From: Sporolactobacillus laevolacticus DSM 442
Lineage (GTDB): Bacteria; Bacillota; Bacilli; Bacillales; Sporolactobacillaceae
Length of the DNA: 64,000 nt
Assembly (NCBI RefSeq): GCF_000497245.1
Contig: NZ_AWTC01000012.1
Span: 1 to 64,000, forward strand
Direction of reading: 5' to 3'
The position numbers were made by a program, and so were the translations under genes. Numbering within the stretch: the first letter of the stretch is position 1; every line of letters starts with the position of its first letter. The notes under the pieces were generated by a model that saw nothing but the letters and a program-made list of their open reading frames with translations, did not search any database and was not told the origin of the DNA. Below, one piece after another: positions 9,035-16,477 of the stretch.

Positions 9035-9048
9035 ATTTATCCGATTTA

Positions 9049-9070
9049 ATTGGAGTATAATAGCTCCAAT
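9049..9070 (+). promoter_or_regulatory. -10 region of the papR-like gene inside an inverted repeat
   Basis: TATAAT (9056-9061) lies 21 bases after the PlcR box with no recognisable -35 hexamer, as expected for an activator-dependent promoter. It is flanked by ATTGGAG and CTCCAAT, a 7-bp inverted repeat. Confidence 0.65.
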
Positions 9071-9108
9071 AAAAGTGACTATTTTAAGAGCATAGGGAGG
9101 AATTATTC

Positions 9109-9237
9109 GTGAAAAAACTTTTAATTAAGTGTAGCTTGATTATCTGCGTACTGACGTTAGCCATTCCTTTTGTTGCCACCCCGTCTGATAAATCGGATCT
9201 GCCCTTTGAGGACGTCGTATCACCAGTAAGCAAATAG
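9109..9237 (+). CDS. papR: PapR-like exported signalling peptide precursor
   Basis: A 42-codon gene starting with GTG behind GGGAGGAATTATTC. The product has a Sec-type signal sequence (MKKLLIKCSLIICVLTLAI...) followed by a short polar tail containing KSDLPFEDVVSPVSK. In Bacillus cereus PapR is a 48-residue exported precursor whose C-terminal heptapeptide (for example ADLPFEF) is re-imported and activates PlcR. The SDLPFE core is preserved here, but seven residues follow SDLPFED, so the active peptide would need C-terminal trimming or is longer. It neighbours the plcR-like gene, a PlcR box and a secreted protease. The assignment rests on short-motif identity plus context. Confidence 0.85.
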   Translation: MKKLLIKCSLIICVLTLAIPFVATPSDKSDLPFEDVVSPVSK

Positions 9238-9254
9238 CCTCTCTTTAACATCAC

Positions 9255-9300
9255 AAAACAAACAGACCATCTTAACACGAGATGATCTGTTTGTTTTTTT
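9255..9300. terminator. Bidirectional terminator between papR-like and plcR-like genes
   Basis: AAACAAACAGACCATCT pairs with AGATGATCTGTTTG (one internal mismatch) and is followed by T7 on the plus strand and by A/T-rich sequence on the other side. It separates the two convergent genes. Confidence 0.85.
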
Positions 9301-9316
9301 ACAGTGATCTTATCTG

Positions 9317-10219
9317 TTATTCATCAACCATACTAATCTCATCTTTTAGGTATCTATATTTCTTTTTGAAGCTTATTTGTTTATAAAAATCCAAATGCAA
9401 CAGATCAAAAAAGAAGTAGGCTTTTCGATAAAGCTCGGCGATTTCATCATTTGAACCCTTAATTTTTTCTATACATTCGGCTTTTTGATAATATAACTGC
9501 CCGAGCAAAGCCATATTGTTTAGTTGAATCGATAGCATCAATGCTTGATTAATTTGCTGTATGCTTGAATCATATTCGTTTTTTTGAAAAAGAAGTTTGC
9601 TATAGTTATATAATGCTTTAATTTTTAAACTGAGAAAATTTTTCTCAAAAGACTCATAGTGAATAACTTCTTTATAAAGCCGGATACTCTCATTTATTTT
9701 GTTTTGTTCCGCATACACATTTGCGATAGAGTTCTTAATATAAAAATCTAAATGAAGATAGATGGCGGATGGCGTTTTATTTAGTAATAACAAATTAAGC
9801 TCTGTAATGCAGGTATAACCTTCAACCCTTCCTAACCGATAAGAGGCTAACCAATACTGCCAGGACAGAATCTTATTGAATTCAAAGTGTTCCGAGTGGT
9901 TACTTTGCTCGTAAGCAATGCATGCTAAAATCTCTTCATACTTCTTTTGCTTACTCAGTTCGAACAACTCGTTCACAATCGCATTCTTATACGTAAAATC
10001 TTCATACACCAACACTTTAAAAAAGTAGTCAACAGGAACATTTAGTTTTGAGGAGAACAAGTGCAGCAGATCAATGCTGGGAAAAACCTCACCATTTTCA
10101 ATTCTGCTGATCTCAGATTGATGGCATACATTTTGGGATAGATCCTTCTGGGTTAATCCGCGTTTTTTTCGCCATTTTTTGATTTCTTTTCCTAACCTAG
10201 ATTTATCCAAGCAACTCAC
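9317..10219 (-). CDS. plcR: PlcR-like quorum-sensing regulator (RNPP family, HTH-TPR)
   Basis: 300 residues: an XRE-type helix-turn-helix (about 8-62; GKEIKKWRKKRGLTQKDLSQ, then CHQSEISRIENG) followed by degenerate TPR repeats to the C-terminus. From memory of B. cereus PlcR, several blocks align closely (TQKDLSQNVCHQSEISRIE, SIANVYAE, MALLGQLYYQKAEC, YRKAYFFFDLL), so this is a PlcR homologue rather than a generic HTH-TPR protein. PlcR binds its box when loaded with re-imported PapR peptide. The GTG start follows AAAAAGG; a TTG three codons later is also possible. The coding sequence is notably AT-rich, which may indicate acquisition by transfer. Confidence 0.9.
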   Translation of the reverse strand: MSCLDKSRLGKEIKKWRKKRGLTQKDLSQNVCHQSEISRIENGEVFPSIDLLHLFSSKLNVPVDYFFKVLVYEDFTYKNAIVNELFELSKQKKYEEILACIAYEQSNHSEHFEFNKILSWQYWLASYRLGRVEGYTCITELNLLLLNKTPSAIYLHLDFYIKNSIANVYAEQNKINESIRLYKEVIHYESFEKNFLSLKIKALYNYSKLLFQKNEYDSSIQQINQALMLSIQLNNMALLGQLYYQKAECIEKIKGSNDEIAELYRKAYFFFDLLHLDFYKQISFKKKYRYLKDEISMVDE

Positions 10220-10419
10220 CTTTTTTCCGTGACTTACCTATGCGAGCCATTCGATTTGTCATGATTCGCCGTCAAGCCTAACTTTTAAGTTCTTCCACAA
10301 ATGCCCAGGTATTTCCTTCTGCCACCGTGTAACCTGCATCCCTCCTCTGTAATCCTGATATAATTGTTTATAATTCGTACATCTGAATTGGAAGCTTTAG
10401 ATGAAAGGAAGTAGAGCGA

Positions 10420-10911
10420 ATGAACATTAGGCACGTACGTAAAGAAGACCTGAACCAGTTAGTTAGGCTTGAAAACACAGGTTTTACTCCTGAAGAGGCC
10501 GCAACTGAGAAAGCCTTTATCAACCGGACCAAAACCATCCCGGATACATTTATCATTGCTGAGGAAAATCAAGAAATCGTCGGCTACGTGAATGGCCCCG
10601 TTATTCCTGTTCCGTTCATCACCGATGATTTATTTAATACAACGGTTCCTAACCCAGAGAGAGGCGGCCATCAAAGCATTTTAGGTATCGTGGTTAATCC
10701 TAAATATCAAGGGAGAGGCATTGCCAGTTTATTACTCAGACAATTGGAGAAACAAGCGCAAAAGAAGGAACGCTTAACCGTTACATTAACGTGCCGCAAA
10801 GAATTGATCCCTTTCTATGAAAAAAACGGCTATGCGAATCAAGGTATTGCAGATTCCGTACATGCCGGGATTCAGTGGTTTAACATGAATAAACGATTGC
10901 AGACAAAGTGA
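10420..10911 (+). CDS. GNAT-family N-acetyltransferase
   Basis: 163 residues with the GNAT fold. The acetyl-CoA loop is GIVVNPKYQGRGIASLLL (motif A, about residues 90-107), and the C-terminal part (LIPFYEKNGYANQG) is motif B. The overall pattern resembles the AANAT-like arylalkylamine acetyltransferase branch. ATG follows AAAGGAAG. It stands alone, upstream of the plcR-like gene on the opposite strand. The substrate is unknown. Confidence 0.88.
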   Translation: MNIRHVRKEDLNQLVRLENTGFTPEEAATEKAFINRTKTIPDTFIIAEENQEIVGYVNGPVIPVPFITDDLFNTTVPNPERGGHQSILGIVVNPKYQGRGIASLLLRQLEKQAQKKERLTVTLTCRKELIPFYEKNGYANQGIADSVHAGIQWFNMNKRLQTK

Positions 10912-10987
10912 AAATATTTTAGTAGGCTACCGCCGCGTTCTTGCTGCTGAAGGGGTACTTTGCTGTGGGGAATAATGACATATGACA

Positions 10988-11036
10988 GAAAAAATCACTT
11001 CTTAAAGATAGAGATGTCTTATGAAGTGATTTTTAT
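10988..11036. terminator. Terminator
   Basis: AAAAATCACTTC and GAAGTGATTTTT form a hairpin with A/T flanks between the acetyltransferase (+) and the convergent PfpI-like gene (-). Confidence 0.8.
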
Positions 11037-11117
11037 CAAACTTTATTTCAAGGCGCCATCATGACATAACAGTCATGGGAATGGGCCTTGGTCTCATACA
11101 AGAGCACGATCTAACTA

Positions 11118-11729
11118 TTACTTTATATTTTTAATATATTCATAGTAGCCAAGCTTATGAAATTGATACCAACTGTCTGCTTCATCCTCAGTTCTAATCC
11201 CCAAAGCGATTAGAACTTCTTTGGCAAATTCTAACGTAGCCGTTCCATTAGCAGTGATAACATTCCCGCTTCGGACCGCTTGTTGATTTATGTACTTCCT
11301 TTCCCCAGTGTAGTTCTTTCCCGCCGCTCGCTGTAATTCCTCTAATTGATTACTTGTATGCTCAATTTCATTGAGAAATCCATTCATTCCCAAAAAAACG
11401 GTAGCGTCACAAATGGCGCCTAAAACAACATTCTTCTCTAATGCTTTATTTACAAGAGGGATAATTTTTTTACTTGATTCTTTCCTCCAAGAATTCCCCC
11501 CAATAAGTATTAAGCCGTAAAAATCATCATTCAATGAATCAATATCATAATCTGGCAGGACAGTGAATCCACCTATTGAATGAACCGGTTCTTTTGATAT
11601 GGATACTGTTTTGACACAATAATCGTTTAATTCTTCTCCCGATTTCCTCATAATTTCGGGAGCGAGATAAGCGCCTTCCCAGTCCGCATATTCCTCCAGA
11701 ATGACGAATACGATCTGTTTTTCATTCAT
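11118..11729 (-). CDS. DJ-1/PfpI-family protein
   Basis: A class I glutamine-amidotransferase-like protein of about 203 residues. The nucleophile elbow is LGAICDATVFLG, with Cys at the usual DJ-1 position; the preceding GLILIGG loop and the acidic N-terminal residue are also typical. It resembles the YoaZ/putative-protease branch. The ATG at 11729 follows AAGGGATG; an upstream in-frame ATG (11768) lacks a ribosome binding site. Family activities include deglycase, chaperone or stress roles; none can be chosen here. Confidence 0.83.
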   Translation of the reverse strand: MNEKQIVFVILEEYADWEGAYLAPEIMRKSGEELNDYCVKTVSISKEPVHSIGGFTVLPDYDIDSLNDDFYGLILIGGNSWRKESSKKIIPLVNKALEKNVVLGAICDATVFLGMNGFLNEIEHTSNQLEELQRAAGKNYTGERKYINQQAVRSGNVITANGTATLEFAKEVLIALGIRTEDEADSWYQFHKLGYYEYIKNIK

Positions 11730-11835
11730 CTTTATGCAACATCCCTTCCCATTTAATTGAAAATACATCCATAGCCAAGTATCGATTCTTCATTATTGAT
11801 TGACGAACTACTCCATATTAGATCAAAAAGCGAAA

Positions 11836-11876
11836 CACACGTTCGATTAATTTCATTTTAATCGAAACCGCGTGCG
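11836..11876. repeat. Inverted repeat in divergent intergenic region
   Basis: TTCGATTAA (11842-11850) and TTAATCGAA (11858-11866) form a 9-bp palindrome that extends imperfectly through CACACG and CGCGTG. It lies between the divergent PfpI-like gene and the membrane-protein/tetR unit, so it is an operator candidate. Confidence 0.5.
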
Positions 11877-11895
11877 TTTACAACAACAAACAGAG

Positions 11896-11952
11896 TTGAC
11901 AGCACGCTCAGTTTACGTTAAATTAAACGTGTTTAATACATGTTTAATTTAA
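11896..11952 (+). promoter_or_regulatory. Promoter with TetR-type operator
   Basis: TTGACA (11896-11901), then 17 bases, then TAAATT (11919-11924). A perfect 11-bp inverted repeat, TTAAATTAAAC (11918-11928) with GTTTAATTTAA (11942-11952), overlaps the -10 and the start of transcription. It fits autoregulation by the downstream tetR gene. Confidence 0.7.
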
Positions 11953-11969
11953 TGATTGGCGGGATGAAT

Positions 11970-12368
11970 ATGAGAAAAGAAGATCCAAAATTAGTTCAGA
12001 TTTACAATGGGTTGGGATGTTTTATTGGATTATTGATTGATGGAATAGTTTTCTTATATTTGCAACAACAAAATAAAGATTCGATTTATGTAAATCAGGC
12101 GGATATACGTTGGGTAATTATCGGCACATTATTTTTAATGTCTTTGACTGCCGGTACTGGGATTGGATGGCTTTTAATGGGGAGACGCGCGTACCACTCA
12201 GCATATAGGCATGCTTCGCAATCATTCGGTCTTACAGCGGGTGCATGTATCGGTATCGTTGCCTTAATTATGGGTTATGGGTATATTATTTTTATCGTTG
12301 TTTTAGGTGCATGCACCATTATAGGTGGAACCATCGGGCGGCTATTTGCAGGATCTGAAGAAGAGTAG
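11970..12368 (+). CDS. Small membrane protein
   Basis: About 132 residues with four predicted hydrophobic helices: LGCFIGLLIDGIVFLYL, then WVIIGTLFLMSLTAGTGIGWLL, SFGLTAGACIGIVALIMGYGY and a C-terminal IIFIVVLGACTIIGG, with Gly-rich helix faces. I do not recognise the family. The preferred ATG at 11970 follows GGCGGGATGAAT; upstream in-frame ATGs would lie at or before the expected transcription start. It precedes a tetR gene by about 20 bases and shares its promoter, so its level is probably controlled by that repressor. Confidence 0.75.
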   Translation: MRKEDPKLVQIYNGLGCFIGLLIDGIVFLYLQQQNKDSIYVNQADIRWVIIGTLFLMSLTAGTGIGWLLMGRRAYHSAYRHASQSFGLTAGACIGIVALIMGYGYIIFIVVLGACTIIGGTIGRLFAGSEEE

Positions 12369-12389
12369 AACAAGGATATGAGGGATTAA

Positions 12390-12956
12390 ATGACAAAGGC
12401 AAATGTTAAAGAAAAGCTGATTAAAGCCACAACTGAATTGTTGTTAGAAGAAGGACATGCAGAAACCATCACTTCAAGACAAATTGCTGAAAAAGCAGAA
12501 ACAAATTTGGCGATGATCAATTATTATTTTCATTCTAAAGATGAATTGATCAACTCTGCTGTTAATTTATTAATAAAAAGCGCTGCCGATAACTGGATGA
12601 ACGTAGCCGATTCAACTCAATCTCCTTATGAAAAACTGCTCCACATGCTTTTGCAATTGAGCAAACTAACGATGCAGTATTATTCGTTTACAAAAACCAC
12701 AACGATCTATGAATTAACAAAAACGGACATCCATTTGCCCTACTATATTATCCCACTGCTCGAACAAATTTATGGAGATCAAAGAAATGACTTTGAGGTA
12801 AAGATGATCGCATTTGAAATCATTTCTTTTTTACAAGTGTTGATGATAAAAGCAGAAGACTTCTTCAAATATGCGGGTAAAGACGTTCGTGATGATACCC
12901 AGCGTGAATTTGTTATTCGGGCTTTTTTAAAGTCAACGCTTGGTCACCGTTCCTGA
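12390..12956 (+). CDS. TetR-family transcriptional regulator
   Basis: 188 residues with the N-terminal TetR helix-turn-helix (residues 5-52; ITSRQIAEKAETNLAMINYYFHSKDELI) and an all-helical ligand-binding C-terminal part. It is the second gene of an operon with the small membrane protein, and the 11-bp inverted repeat at that operon's promoter is its likely operator. The ligand is unknown. Confidence 0.9.
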   Translation: MTKANVKEKLIKATTELLLEEGHAETITSRQIAEKAETNLAMINYYFHSKDELINSAVNLLIKSAADNWMNVADSTQSPYEKLLHMLLQLSKLTMQYYSFTKTTTIYELTKTDIHLPYYIIPLLEQIYGDQRNDFEVKMIAFEIISFLQVLMIKAEDFFKYAGKDVRDDTQREFVIRAFLKSTLGHRS

Positions 12957-13011
12957 ATAAGATTACTGAACTGTGACTTGGTGGGTACTGAGAAAACCGT
13001 ATTGTTTTTAT

Positions 13012-13040
13012 TTGCATATAGTTTGATATCAAACTATAAT
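13012..13040 (+). promoter_or_regulatory. MarR-gene promoter and palindromic operator (site 1)
   Basis: A perfect 22-bp palindrome (13017-13038, core AGTTTGATATCAAACT) overlaps TTGCAT (13012-13017) and TATAAT (13035-13040), spaced by 17. It would be blocked by bound repressor. The -10 ends only seven bases before the ATG, so the transcript may be leaderless. Confidence 0.78.
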
Positions 13041-13046
13041 ATAGTT

Positions 13047-13469
13047 ATGAAAACAGATAATACCTTTAACTTATTGGCAAGAATCCATGAAAAAGCGAAT
13101 AAAAAGCTGATCTCGTCTTTGAATGAGTATGGCATTACCGATCTCGCTCCTTCCCATGGAGATATTTTGGCCGCGTTATTTAAGAAAGACTGCGTCACCA
13201 TGATGTCAATTGCTCAGTTAATTCATCGCGACAAGTCAACCGTTACTCAGCTCGTTAAAAAGCTGGTCAAAAAAAATTATGTCTTTTGCAAAGATAATCC
13301 TCAAGATCACCGTTCAAGTTTGGTGTGCCTGACTGATAAGGGAAAAAGTTTAAAAGAAATTTTCCAAAAAATATCCCGCGAATTATATGAGACAGCTTAT
13401 GACGGATTAACTCCAAATGAGATTGCTAATTTTCATCAACTCGTTGAAAAAATTCATAATAACTTTTAA
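13047..13469 (+). CDS. MarR-family transcriptional regulator
   Basis: 140 residues from ATG at 13047 (KTDNTFNLLARIHEK...). It has the MarR winged helix: recognition region MSIAQLIHRDKSTVTQLVKKLVKKNYV, then the wing DNPQDHRSSLVCLTDKG. There is no Shine-Dalgarno sequence before this ATG; a TTG further upstream (12978) would keep the frame open but would lie before the promoter. The gene is followed by an alpha/beta hydrolase, and identical palindromes precede both genes, which indicates autoregulation plus control of the hydrolase. Confidence 0.87.
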   Translation: MKTDNTFNLLARIHEKANKKLISSLNEYGITDLAPSHGDILAALFKKDCVTMMSIAQLIHRDKSTVTQLVKKLVKKNYVFCKDNPQDHRSSLVCLTDKGKSLKEIFQKISRELYETAYDGLTPNEIANFHQLVEKIHNNF

Positions 13470-13483
13470 AAAAATTTAAAATT

Positions 13484-13503
13484 ATAGTTTGATATCAAAC
13501 TAT
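13484..13503. promoter_or_regulatory. MarR operator (site 2)
   Basis: ATAGTTTGATATCAAACTAT is a perfect 20-bp palindrome identical to the centre of site 1. It lies directly upstream of the hydrolase ribosome binding site. Confidence 0.78.
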
Positions 13504-13519
13504 TATGAGGAGGTATTTT

Positions 13520-14188
13520 ATGGACATCAAGCGACAGTTAATCCTTAATAATGGCGTAAAGATTCCAGCCGTTACTCTGACTCCTGAGAAAATCATCGGA
13601 AGTGCAATCATCATCCACGGCTACGGCGGATCTAAAGAAGAACAATTAGGTCTTGCATTAGGCGTCAGTGAATTAGGTTTGAAAACAACTGTTATTGATT
13701 TACGCGGACACGGGGAAAACTCCTTACCATTCGATTCACGAGTATTGGAAGACGTTGAGGAATTAATAAATACATCCAGAAACTTTGGAAAGATCACGGT
13801 TATTGGACATTCATTAGGGGGAAGACTTGCACTGATCAGTCACGCCGATGCAGCTATTGGTATCTCCCCTGCAATGAATCAACATTTTGGCAAAGCAACA
13901 ATGCAAAAACTGGCGGATCTGCGCGCATATCGTGTTCACCCGTCTTCACCTGACCTATTGAATCACTTGCTTAAAACACTCCGAATGCCCGATTTTGCGA
14001 ATCATACAGATCAATACGTTCTGTATGGAACACGCGACATTCCTGAAATCTATGAGACCTGCCGCAAATTGCCCGGAGCTTTTGAAATTTCTGAGGCTTT
14101 GCACAGCGATATTTTTACACTTCCAAAGACGTTTTCAATAATTCGCAAACTATTGAAGACCATTTACCCTAAAGAAACCAGGTGTTAA
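13520..14188 (+). CDS. Alpha/beta-fold hydrolase
   Basis: 222 residues. The nucleophile elbow is GHSLGG, the oxyanion region is HGYGGSKEE, and the family DLRGHG motif is present; the C-terminal LHSDIF contains the candidate His. The ATG follows GAGGAGGT. It lies just behind the marR gene and its second palindromic operator, so it is the likely regulated target. The substrate is unknown; a small ester is plausible. Confidence 0.87.
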   Translation: MDIKRQLILNNGVKIPAVTLTPEKIIGSAIIIHGYGGSKEEQLGLALGVSELGLKTTVIDLRGHGENSLPFDSRVLEDVEELINTSRNFGKITVIGHSLGGRLALISHADAAIGISPAMNQHFGKATMQKLADLRAYRVHPSSPDLLNHLLKTLRMPDFANHTDQYVLYGTRDIPEIYETCRKLPGAFEISEALHSDIFTLPKTFSIIRKLLKTIYPKETRC

Positions 14189-14257
14189 TCCCTTTAAGGC
14201 TAAAGAAATACGTCCGCCCATTCATTATAAGAAAAAAAGCGAAATCATTATTTTATG

Positions 14258-14292
14258 AAAGAGCGAGAGTGCAAGCCCGCCCTCTCGCTCTT
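14258..14292 (-). terminator. Terminator of the DUF1540 gene
   Basis: AAGAGCGAGAG and CTCTCGCTCTT form a perfect 11-bp stem downstream of the small minus-strand gene; the T-tract (TTTCATAAAAT) is weak. Confidence 0.65.
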
Positions 14293-14320
14293 CCGTATTA
14301 GTTACAAATCTCATCAACAG

Positions 14321-14476
14321 TTATTTTTCCACTTTAAACGTCTTGCAGTCCGTTTCTTCGTTATTGGCTGCCTGTTTACCCTTATGACTGACAACATAAA
14401 TGGCATCCGCCGCGCATTTGTTTCCTGAATCCCAAAAGGTACAGTTGTTGACTTCACAAAGCACATCTTTAGCCAA
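14321..14476 (-). CDS. DUF1540-domain small protein
   Basis: A 51-residue protein, too short for usual gene-size cut-offs. It starts with TTG behind AGAGGAGGTGAGAGAC. The sequence AKDVLCEVNNCTFWDSGNKC followed by a central AIYVVSHKG and a C-terminal ETDCKTFKVEK matches the DUF1540 pattern: four conserved Cys in C-x4-C-x8-C and C-x-TF arrangement. DUF1540 proteins are common in spore-forming Bacillota, sometimes in tandem, and may bind metal; function is unknown. Confidence 0.88.
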   Translation of the reverse strand: MAKDVLCEVNNCTFWDSGNKCAADAIYVVSHKGKQAANNEETDCKTFKVEK

Positions 14477-14570
14477 AGTCTCTCACCTCCTCTGGGCTAG
14501 TGTTCGCTAAGCTCAAAGGATCGATACTTTGCATGATCACTTAGTTAGCCATTTCACATACGTAAAAAAA

Positions 14571-14603
14571 AAGACCGAAATCATCGTGTGATTTCGATCT
14601 TCT
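14571..14603 (-). terminator. Terminator of the YczE-like gene
   Basis: AAGA-CGAAATCA and TGATTTCG-TCTT form a hairpin at the 3' end of the membrane-protein gene, with a long T-tract on the minus strand (complement of A9 at 14563-14571). Confidence 0.8.
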
Positions 14604-14623
14604 TGATTTAATGATTCACCGGA

Positions 14624-15325
14624 TCAATAGCTCAATCCATGCTGGTGGTTCACTGTATGCTCCACATGCTGGTGCTTTAGCGTTGGAAAAATACACTTAT
14701 CGAAAATACCGACCAATGTGCCCTGAAAGATCAGCGCAAAAATAGTGCCGACATTAATTGCAAAAAGCTGATGCGCGTCGATCCAGCACACAAGAATGAT
14801 TACAATCGGTGGTGAAAAGGTCACCAACTGTGCGATAGTGGCACTGCCTTTAAAGTATTTAAAACGGATAATCTGCATTAAATCATCACATGGATGAAGC
14901 ATTATGTTCACCCGTTGATAAATAGAGATCGCCATTGCGATAAAGCATATGCCCACGACATCTAAAATAATCCTTACTGTTAAGGGTAATTCGTTAATAC
15001 CTAGACTAATTAAGTAAGTGCTAATGATCCCGATTAAATAGCTGAATGGGCCTAAAAAAATCAGGTTGCCCAAAACGCGACGCCAATCAAATTTTCCAAT
15101 AATCAGGGCGTTGGCCATAATCACAATAACGCCGGAAGCAAACAGAATCAGGCTCAAAGGAATACTTGTTATCTGAGTAAAGTTAACCGCGGAAGCAGTC
15201 CATAGTGCGCTCCCCAAATTTAATGAAACGGTCAGTGCATTTCCTAACGCGTTAAGAAAAATTGAAAGTACAAAATAACCGATGTTCTCACTACTTTTTA
15301 CATATACTGTATGCTTTGCTAACAC
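14624..15325 (-). CDS. YczE/YyaS/YitT-family membrane protein
   Basis: About 233 residues with five hydrophobic helices. The N-terminal helix FVLSIFLNALGNALTVSLNLGSALWTA and the conserved HPCDDLMQIIRFKYFKG segment resemble the YczE/YyaS group of integral membrane proteins (COG2364). The C-terminus is His-rich (KHQHVEHTVNHQHG), which could bind metal. GTG at 15325 is preferred because AAAGGA lies eight bases upstream; an in-frame ATG at 15349 has no ribosome binding site. Function is unknown. Confidence 0.8.
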   Translation of the reverse strand: MLAKHTVYVKSSENIGYFVLSIFLNALGNALTVSLNLGSALWTASAVNFTQITSIPLSLILFASGVIVIMANALIIGKFDWRRVLGNLIFLGPFSYLIGIISTYLISLGINELPLTVRIILDVVGICFIAMAISIYQRVNIMLHPCDDLMQIIRFKYFKGSATIAQLVTFSPPIVIILVCWIDAHQLFAINVGTIFALIFQGTLVGIFDKCIFPTLKHQHVEHTVNHQHGLSY

Positions 15326-15487
15326 GTACATTTCCTTTCTAAAGTCCATTTCGTGTGTCTGCTCAACATCACATTGAGCTGGTATCCGTGAAAAAGGAAC
15401 GTTCGATAAAATACGCTGAGTTCAGGTAACATTTTCAACTCAAGTCGATTTATTCTAACTCTTTCCGAATCATAGATCAATGATGAA

Positions 15488-15522
15488 AATAGAAAAAAAA
15501 CTTTCTAAGAAAGTTTTTTTCG
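15488..15522 (-). terminator. Terminator of the PfkB-kinase gene
   Basis: AAAAACTTTC and GAAAGTTTTT with a three-base loop and T8 on the minus strand, directly behind the stop codon. Confidence 0.8.
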
Positions 15523-15532
15523 TCACCTCAGA

Positions 15533-16477
15533 TTAGGAGAGCGCGGGTACATCAAGTTTTACAACGTCACACAATGGGATCAGCTTTTTGTAGTCCTCCA
15601 GGATCACATGAGCAGTTTCAAAAGTCATCGCGTTGGCTGCCGACAGAGCGATGGAATGTCGCAACACGTATTCAGGAGGACGCTTTTCAAAGAGCGAAAC
15701 ACTGAGTGAAGCAACCATCGTATCTCCGCACCCCAATGTGCTTTTCACTTCTATTTCAGGAGCTTTTCCACGCCATACTCCATCTTTGCAGATTAACATG
15801 GCACCCTCCCCGCCCAAAGAAACGAGTACATAAGGGACTCCTTTGCCGACAAGTTGCTGTCCAAACACAATAATCTCCTCATCGGTCGCTTCTTCCTTGC
15901 CCATAAGATCGGTCATTTCGTCACGATTCGGCTTAATCAGATCCGGTTTTTCTTCAACAGCAATGCTAAGCCACTCGCCGGATGTGTCCGCAATCACAAA
16001 GTTACAAGACTTTCTTGCTGTGCGCAGCAGTTCACGAAAATAATCAGTGCTGACACCTTGTGGCACACTTCCGCAAATGGTTACCGCATCGCTTTTTTCA
16101 GCCAATGACCGGAATCGGTCCATTAACAAAGTGCATTCTGCTTCGGTAACGGTTGGTCCATTTTCCAGCAGCTCGGTGCGTGTCCCGTTCTTCTCAAAAA
16201 GCTGGATATTGGTTCTTGTCGACCCCTCAATAGCTACAAAAGAGTTGCCAATGCCTTCTTCTTGAAAACACCGGACAAAGATGTCAGCAACATCTCCGCC
16301 GAGAAATCCGGTCGCCTCAACTTCTTTGTGAAGATCACACAAGACTTTGGCAACATCGATGCCCTTTCCTGCCGCTGAAACGGATAAAAGCCGCATGCGG
16401 TTCGACTTTCCCACTTCTAACGCGTCTGTCTCAAGCAACTTGTCCAGTGCAGGATTCAGTGTGACGGTTGTAATCAT
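15533..16477 (-). CDS. 1-phosphofructokinase/tagatose-6-phosphate kinase family (PfkB)
   Basis: A 314-residue ribokinase-fold sugar-phosphate kinase. The N-terminal ITTVTLNPALDKLLE and the C-terminal signature GCGDTMVASLS (catalytic Asp in GDT) match the FruK/LacC branch, which phosphorylates fructose-1-phosphate or tagatose-6-phosphate to the bisphosphate. The substrate-binding GKGIDVAKVL segment has GKGxxVA in place of the common GKGINVA. There is no PTS, fruR or lac gene nearby, so the sugar cannot be decided from context. Confidence 0.85.
   Translation of the reverse strand: MITTVTLNPALDKLLETDALEVGKSNRMRLLSVSAAGKGIDVAKVLCDLHKEVEATGFLGGDVADIFVRCFQEEGIGNSFVAIEGSTRTNIQLFEKNGTRTELLENGPTVTEAECTLLMDRFRSLAEKSDAVTICGSVPQGVSTDYFRELLRTARKSCNFVIADTSGEWLSIAVEEKPDLIKPNRDEMTDLMGKEEATDEEIIVFGQQLVGKGVPYVLVSLGGEGAMLICKDGVWRGKAPEIEVKSTLGCGDTMVASLSVSLFEKRPPEYVLRHSIALSAANAMTFETAHVILEDYKKLIPLCDVVKLDVPALS

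Noticed and set aside
9084-9278. 64-codon minus-strand frame across the papR-like gene
   Set aside because: The plus-strand reading has a good ribosome binding site, a signal peptide and the SDLPFED motif; the minus-strand frame has none of these.
12978-13046. N-terminal extension of the MarR protein from an upstream TTG
   Set aside because: It would start before the only plausible promoter and has no similarity to MarR N-termini.
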